From contig CAZKTU010000041.1 in assembly GCA_964555675.1 (NCBI GenBank), positions 1 through 35,115 on the forward strand: DNA of 35,115 bases, given 5' to 3'. The notes under the pieces are model-generated. The model was not told where the DNA came from and did no database searches. It worked only from the letters and a program-made list of their open reading frames with translations. The translations under genes were made by a program, and so were the position numbers. The stretch comes from CAIWXH01 sp964555675 (lineage in GTDB: Bacteria; Chloroflexota; Chloroflexia; Chloroflexales; Chloroflexaceae). Below are positions 27,260 through 34,344 of this stretch, one piece after another. Position 1 is the stretch's first letter, and every line of letters begins with the position of its first letter.

Positions 27260-28092
27260 GCGCTATCCACCTCGATAATAGGCTGGTCCACTATGAGGTC
27301 TTCGGCCGGGGCCAGCCGATCATCTTCCTCCACAGCTGGCTCGGCTCATGGCGCTACTGGGTGCCCACGATGGACCTCGCCTCTGAGCGCTACCGCGCCT
27401 ACGCGATCGACTTCTGGGGCTTCGGCGAGAGCGACCGCAAGGGCTCGCAGTTCAGCGTGTCGGGCTATGTCGATATGCTCTGCCATTTTATGGACCAGAT
27501 GGGCATGTCGGTGGCCAATCTGGTGGGCCACGGCATGGGCGGCATGGTCGCGATCAGGGCGGCCCGCGAGCGGCCCGAGCGCTTCCTCAAGGTGATGACG
27601 GTGGCGACGCCGATGTACGGGCAGGTGCTGGCCGGCCACGTCAAGCCCGGCACCTTCTCGCGCCTGCTGGGCATGAACCATCCGACCAACGTCTGGGCAA
27701 AGCTGCTGCGCAGCATCCCGATCGCCGACCCGGAAGTGCAGCAGGAGCTGTACGAGGACACCGAGAGCCTGAGCGAGGTCGTGCTGAGCAGTGTGCAAGA
27801 TTCGCTGCTCGATACGGACCTGCGGCCCCATGTGGCGGCCCTGACCGTCCCGCTGCTCGCGGTCTATGGCGGCCAGGACCGTATCGTCAGCGCCGAGCAC
27901 GCCGCCTTTATCAACGAGCTGGTGGATCGCCCGGTGCAGCTGCTGACCCTGCCCAGGGCCAATCACTTCCCCTTCCTGGAGCAGTCGAGCGTCTTTTCGC
28001 GCCTGCTGCTCGACTTCCTGGTCTCGCAGGGCTCGCCCGTCGAGATCAAAGAGGAGTGGCGGCGGCGGGTGAACCAGCGCGAGTATTTGTAG
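27256..28092 (+). CDS. alpha/beta hydrolase-fold protein with Gly at the nucleophile position
   Basis: The 278-residue protein starts at GTG 27256, overlapping the kinase stop (GTGA), with AAGGA upstream; a longer in-frame extension lies inside the kinase gene. It has the fold's oxyanion HSWLGS region (26-31), DFWGFGES, the elbow GHGMGG (91-96), GGQDRIV with the acid Asp, and NHFPFLEQ with the His. Active hydrolases have G-x-S-x-G at the elbow. Here Gly93 (codon 27532-27534) replaces Ser, so ordinary ester hydrolysis is not expected. Non-catalytic members of this fold act as receptors or partners (for example RsbQ, although that keeps its triad). Co-translation with the sensor kinase makes a ligand-handling or signalling role attractive but unproven. 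Confidence 0.85.
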   Translation: MSAIHLDNRLVHYEVFGRGQPIIFLHSWLGSWRYWVPTMDLASERYRAYAIDFWGFGESDRKGSQFSVSGYVDMLCHFMDQMGMSVANLVGHGMGGMVAIRAARERPERFLKVMTVATPMYGQVLAGHVKPGTFSRLLGMNHPTNVWAKLLRSIPIADPEVQQELYEDTESLSEVVLSSVQDSLLDTDLRPHVAALTVPLLAVYGGQDRIVSAEHAAFINELVDRPVQLLTLPRANHFPFLEQSSVFSRLLLDFLVSQGSPVEIKEEWRRRVNQREYL

Positions 28093-28097
28093 GTTTT

Positions 28098-28116
28098 CAG
28101 CACACTATGTGTGCTG
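28098..28116 (+). terminator. hairpin after the alpha/beta hydrolase gene
   Basis: A perfect 8-bp stem, CAGCACAC and GTGTGCTG, with loop TAT lies 5 bases after the stop. Its right arm runs into the first copy of the 56-bp repeat. Confidence 0.5.
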
Positions 28117-28250
28117 GATGGGAATTTTCGGGAGGGCCTGGCCCTCCCGAGCCCTCCCGCCGAAAGGTGCTGGATGGGAATTTTCGGGAGGGCCTGGCCC
28201 TCCCGAGCCCTCCCGCCGAAAGGTGCTGGATGGGAATTTTCGGGAGGGCC
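28111..28250. repeat. 56-bp tandem repeat, at least 2.5 copies, truncated by an assembly gap
   Basis: Copies begin at 28111, 28167 and 28223, exactly 56 bp apart and without a visible mismatch. Each copy contains the palindrome CGGGAGGGCC-T-GGCCCTCCCG, a second GCCCTCCCG and a GGATGGGAATTTTCGGG segment. The array continues into the N run, so the true copy number is unknown. No protein gene is supported here. Confidence 0.92.
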
Positions 28251-28350
28251 NNNNNNNNNNNNNNNNNNNNNNNNNNNNNNNNNNNNNNNNNNNNNNNNNN
28301 NNNNNNNNNNNNNNNNNNNNNNNNNNNNNNNNNNNNNNNNNNNNNNNNNN
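28251..28350. other. assembly gap (100 N)
   Basis: The placeholder run is exactly 100 N and begins inside a tandem repeat, so the assembly probably broke on the array. The true length is unknown. Confidence 0.97.
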
Positions 28351-28357
28351 GGCGCGT

Positions 28358-28386
28358 TTGACGCACACCCGTGTTGCTGGTATGAT
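28358..28386 (+). promoter_or_regulatory. promoter of the fni gene
   Basis: TTGACG (28358-28363), 17 bases, TATGAT (28381-28386) preceded by TGG: a -35 and an extended -10 together. It is the best plus-strand promoter in the window and starts right after the gap. Confidence 0.7.
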
Positions 28387-28429
28387 CCCGGCAGCACGCA
28401 TTGTAGCGCTCTGGGCGCAAGGAGGGGCT

Positions 28430-29464
28430 GTGCCCGACTCAGGCCAGACCGAGGGGCGAAAGGTCGACCATGTCCGCATCGTCCTTGGGGAGGATGTGGC
28501 CGCAAAGGGCGTGACCACAGGCTTCGCGGCCTACAGGCTGCCCCATACCGCCCTGCCCGAGCTCGATCTGGCCGAGGTCGATACGCGCACGACCTTTCTC
28601 GGCAAGGCGATCAGCGCCCCACTGCTGATCAGCTCGATGACCGGCGGCGCCAACGTGGCCGAGCGGATTAACCTGGCCCTGGCCGAGGCCGCCGAGGCCC
28701 TGAGCCTGCCGATGGGCGTCGGCTCGCAGCGGGCCGCCGTGGTCGACGGGCGCCTGGCTGCGACCTACCAGGTGCGCCGGGTGGCCCCGCGCATCCCCCT
28801 GCTGGCCAACCTGGGCGCTGTGCAGCTGAACTATAGCTTCGGGGTCGAGCAGTGCCGCCGCGCCGTCGATATGATCGAGGCCGACGCCCTGATCCTGCAC
28901 CTCAACCCGCTCCAGGAGGCCGTGCAGCCCGAGGGCAACACCAACTTCAAGGGTCTGCTGGCCCGCATCGAGCAGGTGTGCCGGGCCCTCGAGGTGCCGG
29001 TGGTGGTCAAAGAGGTCGGCAACGGCATCGGGGCCCGCGACGCCCGCCGGCTCTACGAGTGCGGCGTGCGGGTGATCGATGTGGCCGGGGCCGGCGGCAC
29101 CAGCTGGAGCGAGGTCGAGCGCTTCCGCCAGCCCGGCGAGCAGGGCCGCCGGGTGGCCGGCGCCTTCGCCGACTGGGGTACGCCGACCACCGAGTGTATC
29201 AGGGAGGTGCGGGCCGCCCTGCCCGAGGTTACCCTGATCGCCTCGGGCGGGGTGCGTAGCGGCGTCGATGTGGCCAAGGCGATCGCCCTCGGGGCCGACC
29301 TGGCCGGCACCGCCAAGCCCGTCCTGGCGAGCGCAATCGACGAGCGCGGCGCCGAGGCGGTGACTGAGAGCCTGGAGGCCTGGATCCGCGAGCTGCGGGT
29401 GGCGATGTTCTGCGCCGGGGCCGGCGATCTGCGCGCTCTGCGCGCCCTCGAACTGGGCCGATGA
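28430..29464 (+). CDS. fni: type 2 isopentenyl-diphosphate delta-isomerase
   Basis: The 344-residue protein starts at GTG 28430 behind AAGGAGG. It interconverts isopentenyl and dimethylallyl diphosphate, feeding isoprenoid synthesis, using reduced FMN. Family landmarks are RKVDHVRI (11-18), ISSMTGG, GSQRAA, HLNPLQEAVQPEGNTNF, VVKEVGNGI, DVAGAGGTSWSEVE and a phosphate-binding ASGGVRSGVD with AIALGAD. All conserved blocks are intact, and length is normal. It is the first gene after a strong promoter, with recF 10 bp downstream, so the two probably share a transcript. Related FMN TIM-barrel enzymes differ at the HLNPLQEAVQPEG block, so the assignment is firm. Confidence 0.95.
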   Translation: MPDSGQTEGRKVDHVRIVLGEDVAAKGVTTGFAAYRLPHTALPELDLAEVDTRTTFLGKAISAPLLISSMTGGANVAERINLALAEAAEALSLPMGVGSQRAAVVDGRLAATYQVRRVAPRIPLLANLGAVQLNYSFGVEQCRRAVDMIEADALILHLNPLQEAVQPEGNTNFKGLLARIEQVCRALEVPVVVKEVGNGIGARDARRLYECGVRVIDVAGAGGTSWSEVERFRQPGEQGRRVAGAFADWGTPTTECIREVRAALPEVTLIASGGVRSGVDVAKAIALGADLAGTAKPVLASAIDERGAEAVTESLEAWIRELRVAMFCAGAGDLRALRALELGR

Positions 29465-29474
29465 CAGGATCCGG

Positions 29475-30653
29475 ATGGACGTAAGCCAGCTGAGCCTGCG
29501 CGACTTTCGGAACTACCAGCGCCTCGACCTGCAGCTCTCGCCCGGGATCACGCTGCTCTATGGGCCCAACGCCGCCGGCAAGACCAGCGTGCTCGAGGCC
29601 CTCTACTACCTGGCGACCACGCGCTCGCCGCGGGTGGGCGCCGACCGCGAGCTGGTGCGCTGGGAGGCCGTGGGCGAGGCCGGGGTGCCGCCCTTCGCCC
29701 GGGTCGCCGCCGAGGTGCGCCGCCTGGTCGGCAAGGTGCGCCTCGAGGTGATTGTACAGCGCCGCGCCGACGAGGACGGCCAGCTCACTAACCTCTCGAG
29801 CAAGCTTGTGCGCATCGACAAGCGCCCCGCGCGGGCTCTCGACCTGGTGGGCCAGCTGCGGGTGGTGCTCTTCACCCCCGCCGACCTGACCCTGGTCGAT
29901 GGGCCGCCCGCCGAGCGGCGGCGCTACCTCGACATCACCCTCTCGCAGCTCGACCCGCACTATGTGCGCACCCTGGCCCATTATCAGAAGATTGTGCAGC
30001 AGCGCAACAGCCTGCTGCGCTCGTGGCGCGAGCGGCGTCGCCCGCCCCGCGCCGTCGACGACGAGCTGGCCTACTGGGACCAGGAGTTGGCGGCGGCCGG
30101 CGGCTATGTGCTGGCCGAGCGGCTGCGGGCGGTGGCCGAGCTGGGGGCGATTGTCGGGCCGCTCTTCCAGGCGATCAGCGGGGGCGAGACGCCCCTGGCG
30201 ATCGGCTACCTGCCGAGCCTCGAGCTCGGCGGCGTGCGCGACTCGGGCGGCCTGGCGGCCCGCCTGAGCGAGGGGCTGCGGGCCCAGCGGCGCGAAGAGC
30301 TGGCCCGCGGGCAGACCCTGCTGGGGCCGCACCGCGACGACCTGGCCTTCACCGTGGGCAACGTGAACCTGGGACGCTACGGCTCGCGCGGGCAGCAGCG
30401 CAGCGTGGCCCTGGCCCTGAAGCTGGGCGAGGCCGACCTGATGCGGCAGCGGGCCGGCGACGCGCCCGTGCTGCTGCTCGACGATGTGCTGAGCGAGCTC
30501 GACGCCGAGCGGCGGGCCCACCTGCTCGACGCGATCAGGCGTCCCGGTCAGCAGACGCTGCTCTCGGCGACCGACCTGGCCGACTTCGGGGCCGACTTCC
30601 TGGCCGAGGCGACGCGCCTGCGGGTGGAGGAGGGGCGGGTGTATCCGTCGTAG
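29475..30653 (+). CDS. recF: RecF, DNA replication and repair SMC-like ATPase
   Basis: The 392-residue protein starts at ATG 29475 with AGGA 7 bases upstream. It has the Walker A GPNAAGKT (30-37) after LSLRDFRNYQRLDL, the RecF block PAERRRYLD (near 140), GPHRDDL, SRGQQRSVALALKLGE (ABC signature region) and Walker B LLLDDVLSELD. RecF works with RecO and RecR to load RecA at single-strand gaps. The size is normal. It is usually found near dnaA/dnaN or gyrB; here it is instead coupled to fni, and no replication gene is in view. Confidence 0.95.
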   Translation: MDVSQLSLRDFRNYQRLDLQLSPGITLLYGPNAAGKTSVLEALYYLATTRSPRVGADRELVRWEAVGEAGVPPFARVAAEVRRLVGKVRLEVIVQRRADEDGQLTNLSSKLVRIDKRPARALDLVGQLRVVLFTPADLTLVDGPPAERRRYLDITLSQLDPHYVRTLAHYQKIVQQRNSLLRSWRERRRPPRAVDDELAYWDQELAAAGGYVLAERLRAVAELGAIVGPLFQAISGGETPLAIGYLPSLELGGVRDSGGLAARLSEGLRAQRREELARGQTLLGPHRDDLAFTVGNVNLGRYGSRGQQRSVALALKLGEADLMRQRAGDAPVLLLDDVLSELDAERRAHLLDAIRRPGQQTLLSATDLADFGADFLAEATRLRVEEGRVYPS

Positions 30654-30720
30654 GCCCGGGCTGTTGGCGAAGCCCAGACGGAGGGAATGTGACAATCTGC
30701 CGAGAGGAGTGTGGTCAACG

Positions 30721-31446
30721 ATGAGCCAACGGACGAATCATCTGGGTCAGCCGATCGGCGCGCCTGTGGCGGGCTGGACGCCGCCCCCACGCCCCGGGCG
30801 CGAGGCCCTGGCGGGCCGCTACTGCACCCTCGAGCCGCTCGAGGCGGCGCGGCACGGGGCCGAGCTGTTTGCGGCCAATGGCGCCGATGGCGAGAGGCGC
30901 ATGTGGACCTACCTGGCCTACGGGCCCTTCGAGCGGCTCGACGAGTATCTGGCCTGGGTGGAGCGAATGGCGGGGGGCGACGACCCGCTCTTCTTCGCCA
31001 TCGTCGACGGGGCCAGCGGGCGGGCGCTCGGGGTGGCGAGCTACCTGCGGATCGACCCGGCGGCGGGCTCGATCGAGGTGGGCCACCTGGCCTTCGCGCC
31101 GGCGCTGCAGCGCACCCCCGCCGCCACCGAGGCGATGTTTTTGATGATGCGCCACGCCTTTGGGCTGGGGTACCGCCGCTACGAGTGGAAGTGCGACGCG
31201 CTGAACGAGCCCTCGCGGGCCGCGGCGCAGCGCCTCGGGCTCTCGTTCGAGGGCGTCTTTCGCCAGGCGACGGTCTACAAGGGGCGCAACAGGGATACCG
31301 CCTGGTTCGCGGCGATCGACCGGGAGTGGCCGGCCCTCGAGGCGGCCTTCACGCAGTGGCTCAGCCCCGCCAACTTCGACGGTCAGGGTCGGCAGCGCAC
31401 GCGCCTCGCCGACCTGACGCGGCCATTGCTGCAGCGGGTCGACTGA
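30721..31446 (+). CDS. GNAT-family N-acetyltransferase (RimJ/RimL-like)
   Basis: The 241-residue protein resembles the RimJ/RimL branch: LEPLEAARHGAELFAAN near the N-terminus, FFAIVDGASGRALGVASYLR, IEVGHLAFAP, and a C-terminal YEWKCDALNEPSRAAAQRLG then FEGVFRQATVYKGRNRDTAWF, the acetyl-CoA-binding and product-pocket region. These enzymes acetylate protein N-termini or small amines, and the substrate here is unknown. ATG 30721 is favoured by GAGAGGAG about 11 bases upstream; an in-frame GTG upstream is too close to that site. It follows recF by 67 bp and may be the last gene of that unit. Confidence 0.87.
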   Translation: MSQRTNHLGQPIGAPVAGWTPPPRPGREALAGRYCTLEPLEAARHGAELFAANGADGERRMWTYLAYGPFERLDEYLAWVERMAGGDDPLFFAIVDGASGRALGVASYLRIDPAAGSIEVGHLAFAPALQRTPAATEAMFLMMRHAFGLGYRRYEWKCDALNEPSRAAAQRLGLSFEGVFRQATVYKGRNRDTAWFAAIDREWPALEAAFTQWLSPANFDGQGRQRTRLADLTRPLLQRVD

Positions 31447-31465
31447 GTGGAGCCCGGGCTATGCG

Positions 31466-31507
31466 AGAGGGGGTCGTAGGGAGGGCTTGCCCCCTGCGAC
31501 CCCCTCT
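31466..31507. terminator. bidirectional terminator between the GNAT and YciF-like genes
   Basis: An 11-bp perfect stem, AGAGGGGGTCG and CGACCCCCTCT, is continued inward by AGGG/CCCT-type pairing across a short loop. It sits between two convergent genes. Confidence 0.7.
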
Positions 31508-31536
31508 GCTGCGCCGCAAGCCGGGCTTGCGAGCGT

Positions 31537-32028
31537 TTAGCGCTCGGCCTCGATGTTGATCACCTGCTCGGCGATCTGGGTGAGCAGCTTATCGGTCATG
31601 CCCTCCTCGTCGAGGGTCTGCTGCAGGAGCATGGCGCCCTGCTGGTCGCCGAGCTGGTTGGCGTAGGTGCGCACGCAGCCATAGCCGGCGATCTCGTAGT
31701 GCTCGACGCGCTGGGCGGCGGCGATCAGGCCGGCGTCGATGACGTCGGGGTCGCCCTTCATCTTGATCATCTCGTCGCCCTCTTTGATCAGACCCTCCAT
31801 GGCCTTGCAGGTGTGGTTGCCCGGCTTCTTGCCGAGTTGCTGGAAGATCTGATCGAGGCGCTGCACCTGCTGCTCGGTCTGCGCGAGGTGGCGCTGGAAG
31901 GCCTGCTTGAGCTCGGCGTTCGAGGCGGCCTGCTGCATCTTGGGCAGGGCCTTCACGAGCTGGGTCTCGGCGCTGTAGAGGTCCTGGAGCTGCTCCACAT
32001 AGAGGTCGCGGAGGCTATTGAGCTTCAT
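31537..32028 (-). CDS. YciF-like (DUF892) ferritin-like helical protein
   Basis: The 163-residue protein is all helical: LRDLYVEQLQDLYSAETQLV, LPKMQQAAS, HLAQTEQQVQRLDQIF, AAAQRVEHYEIAGYG and LDEEGMTDKLL. This matches DUF892 (YciE/YciF), ferritin-like stress proteins with a possible di-iron site from Glu/His residues in the EHYEI and DEEG helices. AAGGAG lies 6 bases before the ATG. Members are often induced by osmotic or envelope stress in other bacteria; the neighbours here (YceI-like, small GNAT-like) also point to general stress genes, but co-regulation is not shown. Confidence 0.9.
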   Translation of the reverse strand: MKLNSLRDLYVEQLQDLYSAETQLVKALPKMQQAASNAELKQAFQRHLAQTEQQVQRLDQIFQQLGKKPGNHTCKAMEGLIKEGDEMIKMKGDPDVIDAGLIAAAQRVEHYEIAGYGCVRTYANQLGDQQGAMLLQQTLDEEGMTDKLLTQIAEQVINIEAER

Positions 32029-32095
32029 ACTGGTCTCCTTGTCACTTCAGTGTGCGTCGGACAAGGAGCTCTACGGCATGTTCCGTGCCGCCGTG

Positions 32096-32419
32096 TCAGC
32101 CCGAGGCGGGCGGATTGGGGCCACTGTAGCCGAAGACGAGGGGCGCGTACTCGGGGTGGCGGGCGATGTAGGCCTTGATGAAGGGGCAGAGCGGGATGAC
32201 GGCCAGCCCGCGGGCGCGGGCGTCCTCGAGGACGAAGCGGGCCAGCCGGCCGCCGATGCCGCGGCCCTCAAGCTCCTCGGGCACTTCGGTGTGGGTGAAG
32301 GTGATGTTCGGGCCGGTGAGCAGATACTCGACCATGGCCAGGCGACCGGCGACCTCGGCCTCGTAGCGGCTCTCGGCCGGGTTGTCGCGGACCTGCAGTT
32401 CGACGTCTTCGTTTGACAT
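32096..32419 (-). CDS. small GNAT-like N-acetyltransferase (YidJ/PF14542 type)
   Basis: The 107-residue protein carries YEAEVAGRLAMVEYLL, ITFTHTEVPEELEGRGIGGRLARFVLEDARARG and IPLCPFIKAYIARHPEY, broken here into its usual blocks. This is the compact GNAT-like family (PF14542), with a Q/RxxGxG-type acetyl-CoA loop in EGRGIGGR. GAGGAG lies 6 bases before the start. The gene is 22 bp downstream of the YceI-like gene, so they likely share a transcript. The substrate is unknown. Confidence 0.88.
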   Translation of the reverse strand: MSNEDVELQVRDNPAESRYEAEVAGRLAMVEYLLTGPNITFTHTEVPEELEGRGIGGRLARFVLEDARARGLAVIPLCPFIKAYIARHPEYAPLVFGYSGPNPPASG

Positions 32420-32441
32420 GTGGCGCTCCTCAGACTCTGGC

Positions 32442-33266
32442 TTAGCCGGCGATTGAGCGGGCGACGAAGTCGAGCTCGAGGCGGACCTCGTCGGCCACGG
32501 TGTCGACGGCGGGCGAATCGGGGATGTTCAGACCGAAGTCGCGGTAGAGAATACGCGTGCTGGCGGTGCCCTGGATCTCGCCCTCGCTCACCGGGGTGAC
32601 GGTCACCTCGAAGGTGACGGGCTGGGTAGCGTCCCTGACGGTCAGGTCGCCGCTCATCTGGAAGGTGAAGGGCTGGCCGACGGTCACTGTGGCGGGCATG
32701 CCGCTGATGCCGGTCGGGGTGAAGGTCACGAATTCGAACGAGTCGGTCTGCAGGATGGCGTTCTTGATCGCGCGATTGCGGAAGTCGTTGTCGGTGGTGA
32801 GGGTGCGGGCGTTGATCTGGATGGTGCCGACCTGGGTGCTCGCGGGCTGGCTGGGGTTGACGGCGATCTGGCCGGCGACCTGATCGGTGGCGCCGACGAC
32901 GGTGATCGGCGCGCCGCGCAGGACCTCGTCGATCAGGAAGCGGGCCTCGGACTCGGCCGGGACGATCTCGAAGATCTGGGCGGCGCTCGTGGTGGCGTCG
33001 GCCGAGGCGTCTGCGGGGGCGGCGGTGGCTGCGGCGGGNNNNNNNNNNNNNNNNNNNNNNNNNNNNNNNNNNNNNNNNNNNNNNNNNNNNNNNNNNNNNN
33101 NNNNNNNNNNNNNNNNNNNNNNNNNNNNNNNNNNNNNNGTGGCAGAGAGGGGGATGGCCTCGATGGGGCTGCTGGCGCTCTCGGGGGTGCGGAAGACGGT
33201 AAAGGCGACGACGGCGACAAGGATGGCGGCGAGCACGCCGCCGGCGATCAACAGATTCTTGATCAT
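32442..33266 (-). CDS. YceI-like lipocalin-fold protein, membrane-anchored, interrupted by an assembly gap
   Basis: An N-terminal membrane or signal segment (LLIAGGVLAAILVAVVAFTV) is followed by a Ser/Pro/Ala linker in which the 100-N gap falls. The YceI domain follows: EARFLIDEVL, VGTIQINARTLTTDNDFRN, FVTFTPTGISG, FQMSGDLTVRDATQPVTFEV and IPDSPAVDTVADEVRLELDF. YceI proteins are periplasmic or secreted beta-barrels that bind isoprenoids or similar lipids. The reading frame is kept across the nominal gap, but the linker length is unknown. AGGAGG is 10 bases before the ATG. A predicted promoter and leader hairpin lie upstream. Confidence 0.88.
   Translation of the reverse strand: MIKNLLIAGGVLAAILVAVVAFTVFRTPESASSPIEAIPLSAXXXXXXXXXXXXXXXXXXXXXXXXXXXXXXXXXXPAAATAAPADASADATTSAAQIFEIVPAESEARFLIDEVLRGAPITVVGATDQVAGQIAVNPSQPASTQVGTIQINARTLTTDNDFRNRAIKNAILQTDSFEFVTFTPTGISGMPATVTVGQPFTFQMSGDLTVRDATQPVTFEVTVTPVSEGEIQGTASTRILYRDFGLNIPDSPAVDTVADEVRLELDFVARSIAG
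33039..33138. other. assembly gap (100 N) inside the YceI-like gene
   Basis: The 100-N run falls in the Ala/Pro-rich linker between the anchor and the YceI domain, where the flanking DNA is repetitive GC. Its real size is unknown. Confidence 0.97.
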
Positions 33267-33296
33267 GGGAGCTGATCCTCCTGGGTGTATGAGTGT

Positions 33297-33322
33297 CCAC
33301 CGCGGGCGGCCCCGCTCGGTGG
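33297..33322 (-). ncRNA. 5' leader hairpin of the YceI-like transcript
   Basis: CCACCG pairs with CGGTGG, and GCGGG with CCCGC inside, giving a near-continuous stem. It lies between the predicted start of transcription and the ribosome site. Any regulatory role is inferred. Confidence 0.35.
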
Positions 33323-33343
33323 CCCCCTATCTACTGTACCTAG

Positions 33344-33412
33344 AGCATAGGGGGCCAATGTTAAGATCTTAATTAGAGAATGTGTAGATTGCCAACCTGT
33401 GCTATTGTTGGC
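33344..33412. promoter_or_regulatory. divergent promoters with a 12-bp palindrome and a dyad
   Basis: Minus strand: TTAAGA (33367-33372), 17 bases, TATGCT (33344-33349), for the YceI-like gene. Plus strand: extended -10, TGC followed by TATTGT (33403-33408), for the tautomerase gene. The -35 on the minus strand lies in the perfect palindrome TTAAGATCTTAA (33361-33372). The plus -10 lies in the dyad GCCAAC/GTTGGC (33391-33412). Confidence 0.5.
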
Positions 33413-33453
33413 GCGGACGCTGTGGATAATCGTATGCAGGTTGAGGTGCGACG

Positions 33454-33666
33454 ATGCCGATCGTCAGACTTGAGATTCTTGCGGGCCGGCCGCCCGAGCG
33501 GAAGGCCGAGCTGATCCGCCGGGTGACCGCCGCCGTGGTCGATTCGCTGGAGGTACGCCCAGACCAGGTCCGTGTCCTGCTCTTCGAGGTGCCGCCCGAG
33601 CACTGGGCCGTCGGCGGCCAGAGCATGGCCGAGCGCCGCGACGCCGAGCAAGGAGGCCGTCCGTGA
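33454..33666 (+). CDS. 4-oxalocrotonate tautomerase-family protein
   Basis: The 70-residue protein has MPIVRLEILAGRPPERKAEL, so Met removal leaves an N-terminal Pro, the catalytic base of this family. VTAAVVDSLEVRPDQVRVLL and PPEHWAVGG follow the usual helix-strand order of these small hexameric enolase-type isomerases. The ribosome site is weak (GAGGTG). The stop overlaps the next start by 4 bases (GTGA), so the esterase is probably translated in step. The physiological substrate is unknown, since many family members are promiscuous. Confidence 0.88.
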   Translation: MPIVRLEILAGRPPERKAELIRRVTAAVVDSLEVRPDQVRVLLFEVPPEHWAVGGQSMAERRDAEQGGRP

Positions 33667-34325
33667 GCGCCTCACTCTCCCTTGTGCACCTGGTCCGCCC
33701 CCAGGCGGCCGGCGACGGGGCCCCGCCGCTGCTGCTGCTGTTGCACGGGGTCGGCAGCAACGAGCGCGACCTGTTCGCCCTGGCGCCCCAGCTTGACCCG
33801 CGCTTTGTGGTGCTGAGCGCGCGAGCGCCAAACACCCGCGCGCCGGGGAGCTACGCCTGGTTCGAGGTCACCTTCACGCCCCAGGGCCCCGTGATCAACC
33901 CCGCGCAGGCTGAGGCCAGCCGCCAGACGCTGCTGGGCTTCATCGACGAGGCGGTGGCGGCTTATGGGGCCGACCCGCGGCGGGTCTACCTGATGGGCTT
34001 CAGCCAGGGCGCGATCATGAGCGCGAGCGTGGCCCTCACCGAGCCCGAGCGCGTCGCCGGGGCCGTGCTGATGAGCGGGCGGATCCTGCCCGAGATCCGC
34101 CCGCTGATTGCCGCGCCCGAGCGCCTGGCGGGCCTGCCGGTGCTGCTCATTCACGGGGTCCAGGACGCGGTGCTGCCCATCCATCACGGACGGGCCAGCC
34201 GCGAGCTGCTCAGCTCGCTGCCCGTGGCTCTCACCTCCAGCGAGTACCAGATGGGCCACGAGGTGCGCCCCGAGAGCCTCGCCGAGGTGAGCGCCTGGCT
34301 CACGGCGCAGCTCGACGTGAGCTGA
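33663..34325 (+). CDS. phospholipase/carboxylesterase-family esterase
   Basis: The 220-residue protein starts at GTG 33663 behind AAGGAGG. It belongs to the PF02230 alpha/beta hydrolases: LLLLHGVGSNERDL (oxyanion region, about 24-37), GFSQGA with nucleophile Ser114, LLIHGVQDAVLP with Asp168 and MGHE with His199, a complete catalytic triad. Such enzymes hydrolyse short acyl esters or lysophospholipids. Unlike the other alpha/beta hydrolase-fold protein in this window, all catalytic residues are present. The coupling with a tautomerase hints at a small catabolic pair, but no pathway can be named. Confidence 0.93.
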   Translation: MSASLSLVHLVRPQAAGDGAPPLLLLLHGVGSNERDLFALAPQLDPRFVVLSARAPNTRAPGSYAWFEVTFTPQGPVINPAQAEASRQTLLGFIDEAVAAYGADPRRVYLMGFSQGAIMSASVALTEPERVAGAVLMSGRILPEIRPLIAAPERLAGLPVLLIHGVQDAVLPIHHGRASRELLSSLPVALTSSEYQMGHEVRPESLAEVSAWLTAQLDVS

Positions 34326-34344
34326 CGGGTAGCTCGCGCCCGCA

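Noticed and set aside
28111..28250. CRISPR array
   Set aside because: Copies are contiguous and identical, with no variable spacers and no cas genes nearby.
28109..28361. Open frames crossing the 56-bp repeat and the N run
   Set aside because: They contain only repeat translation and X residues; no start signal or domain.
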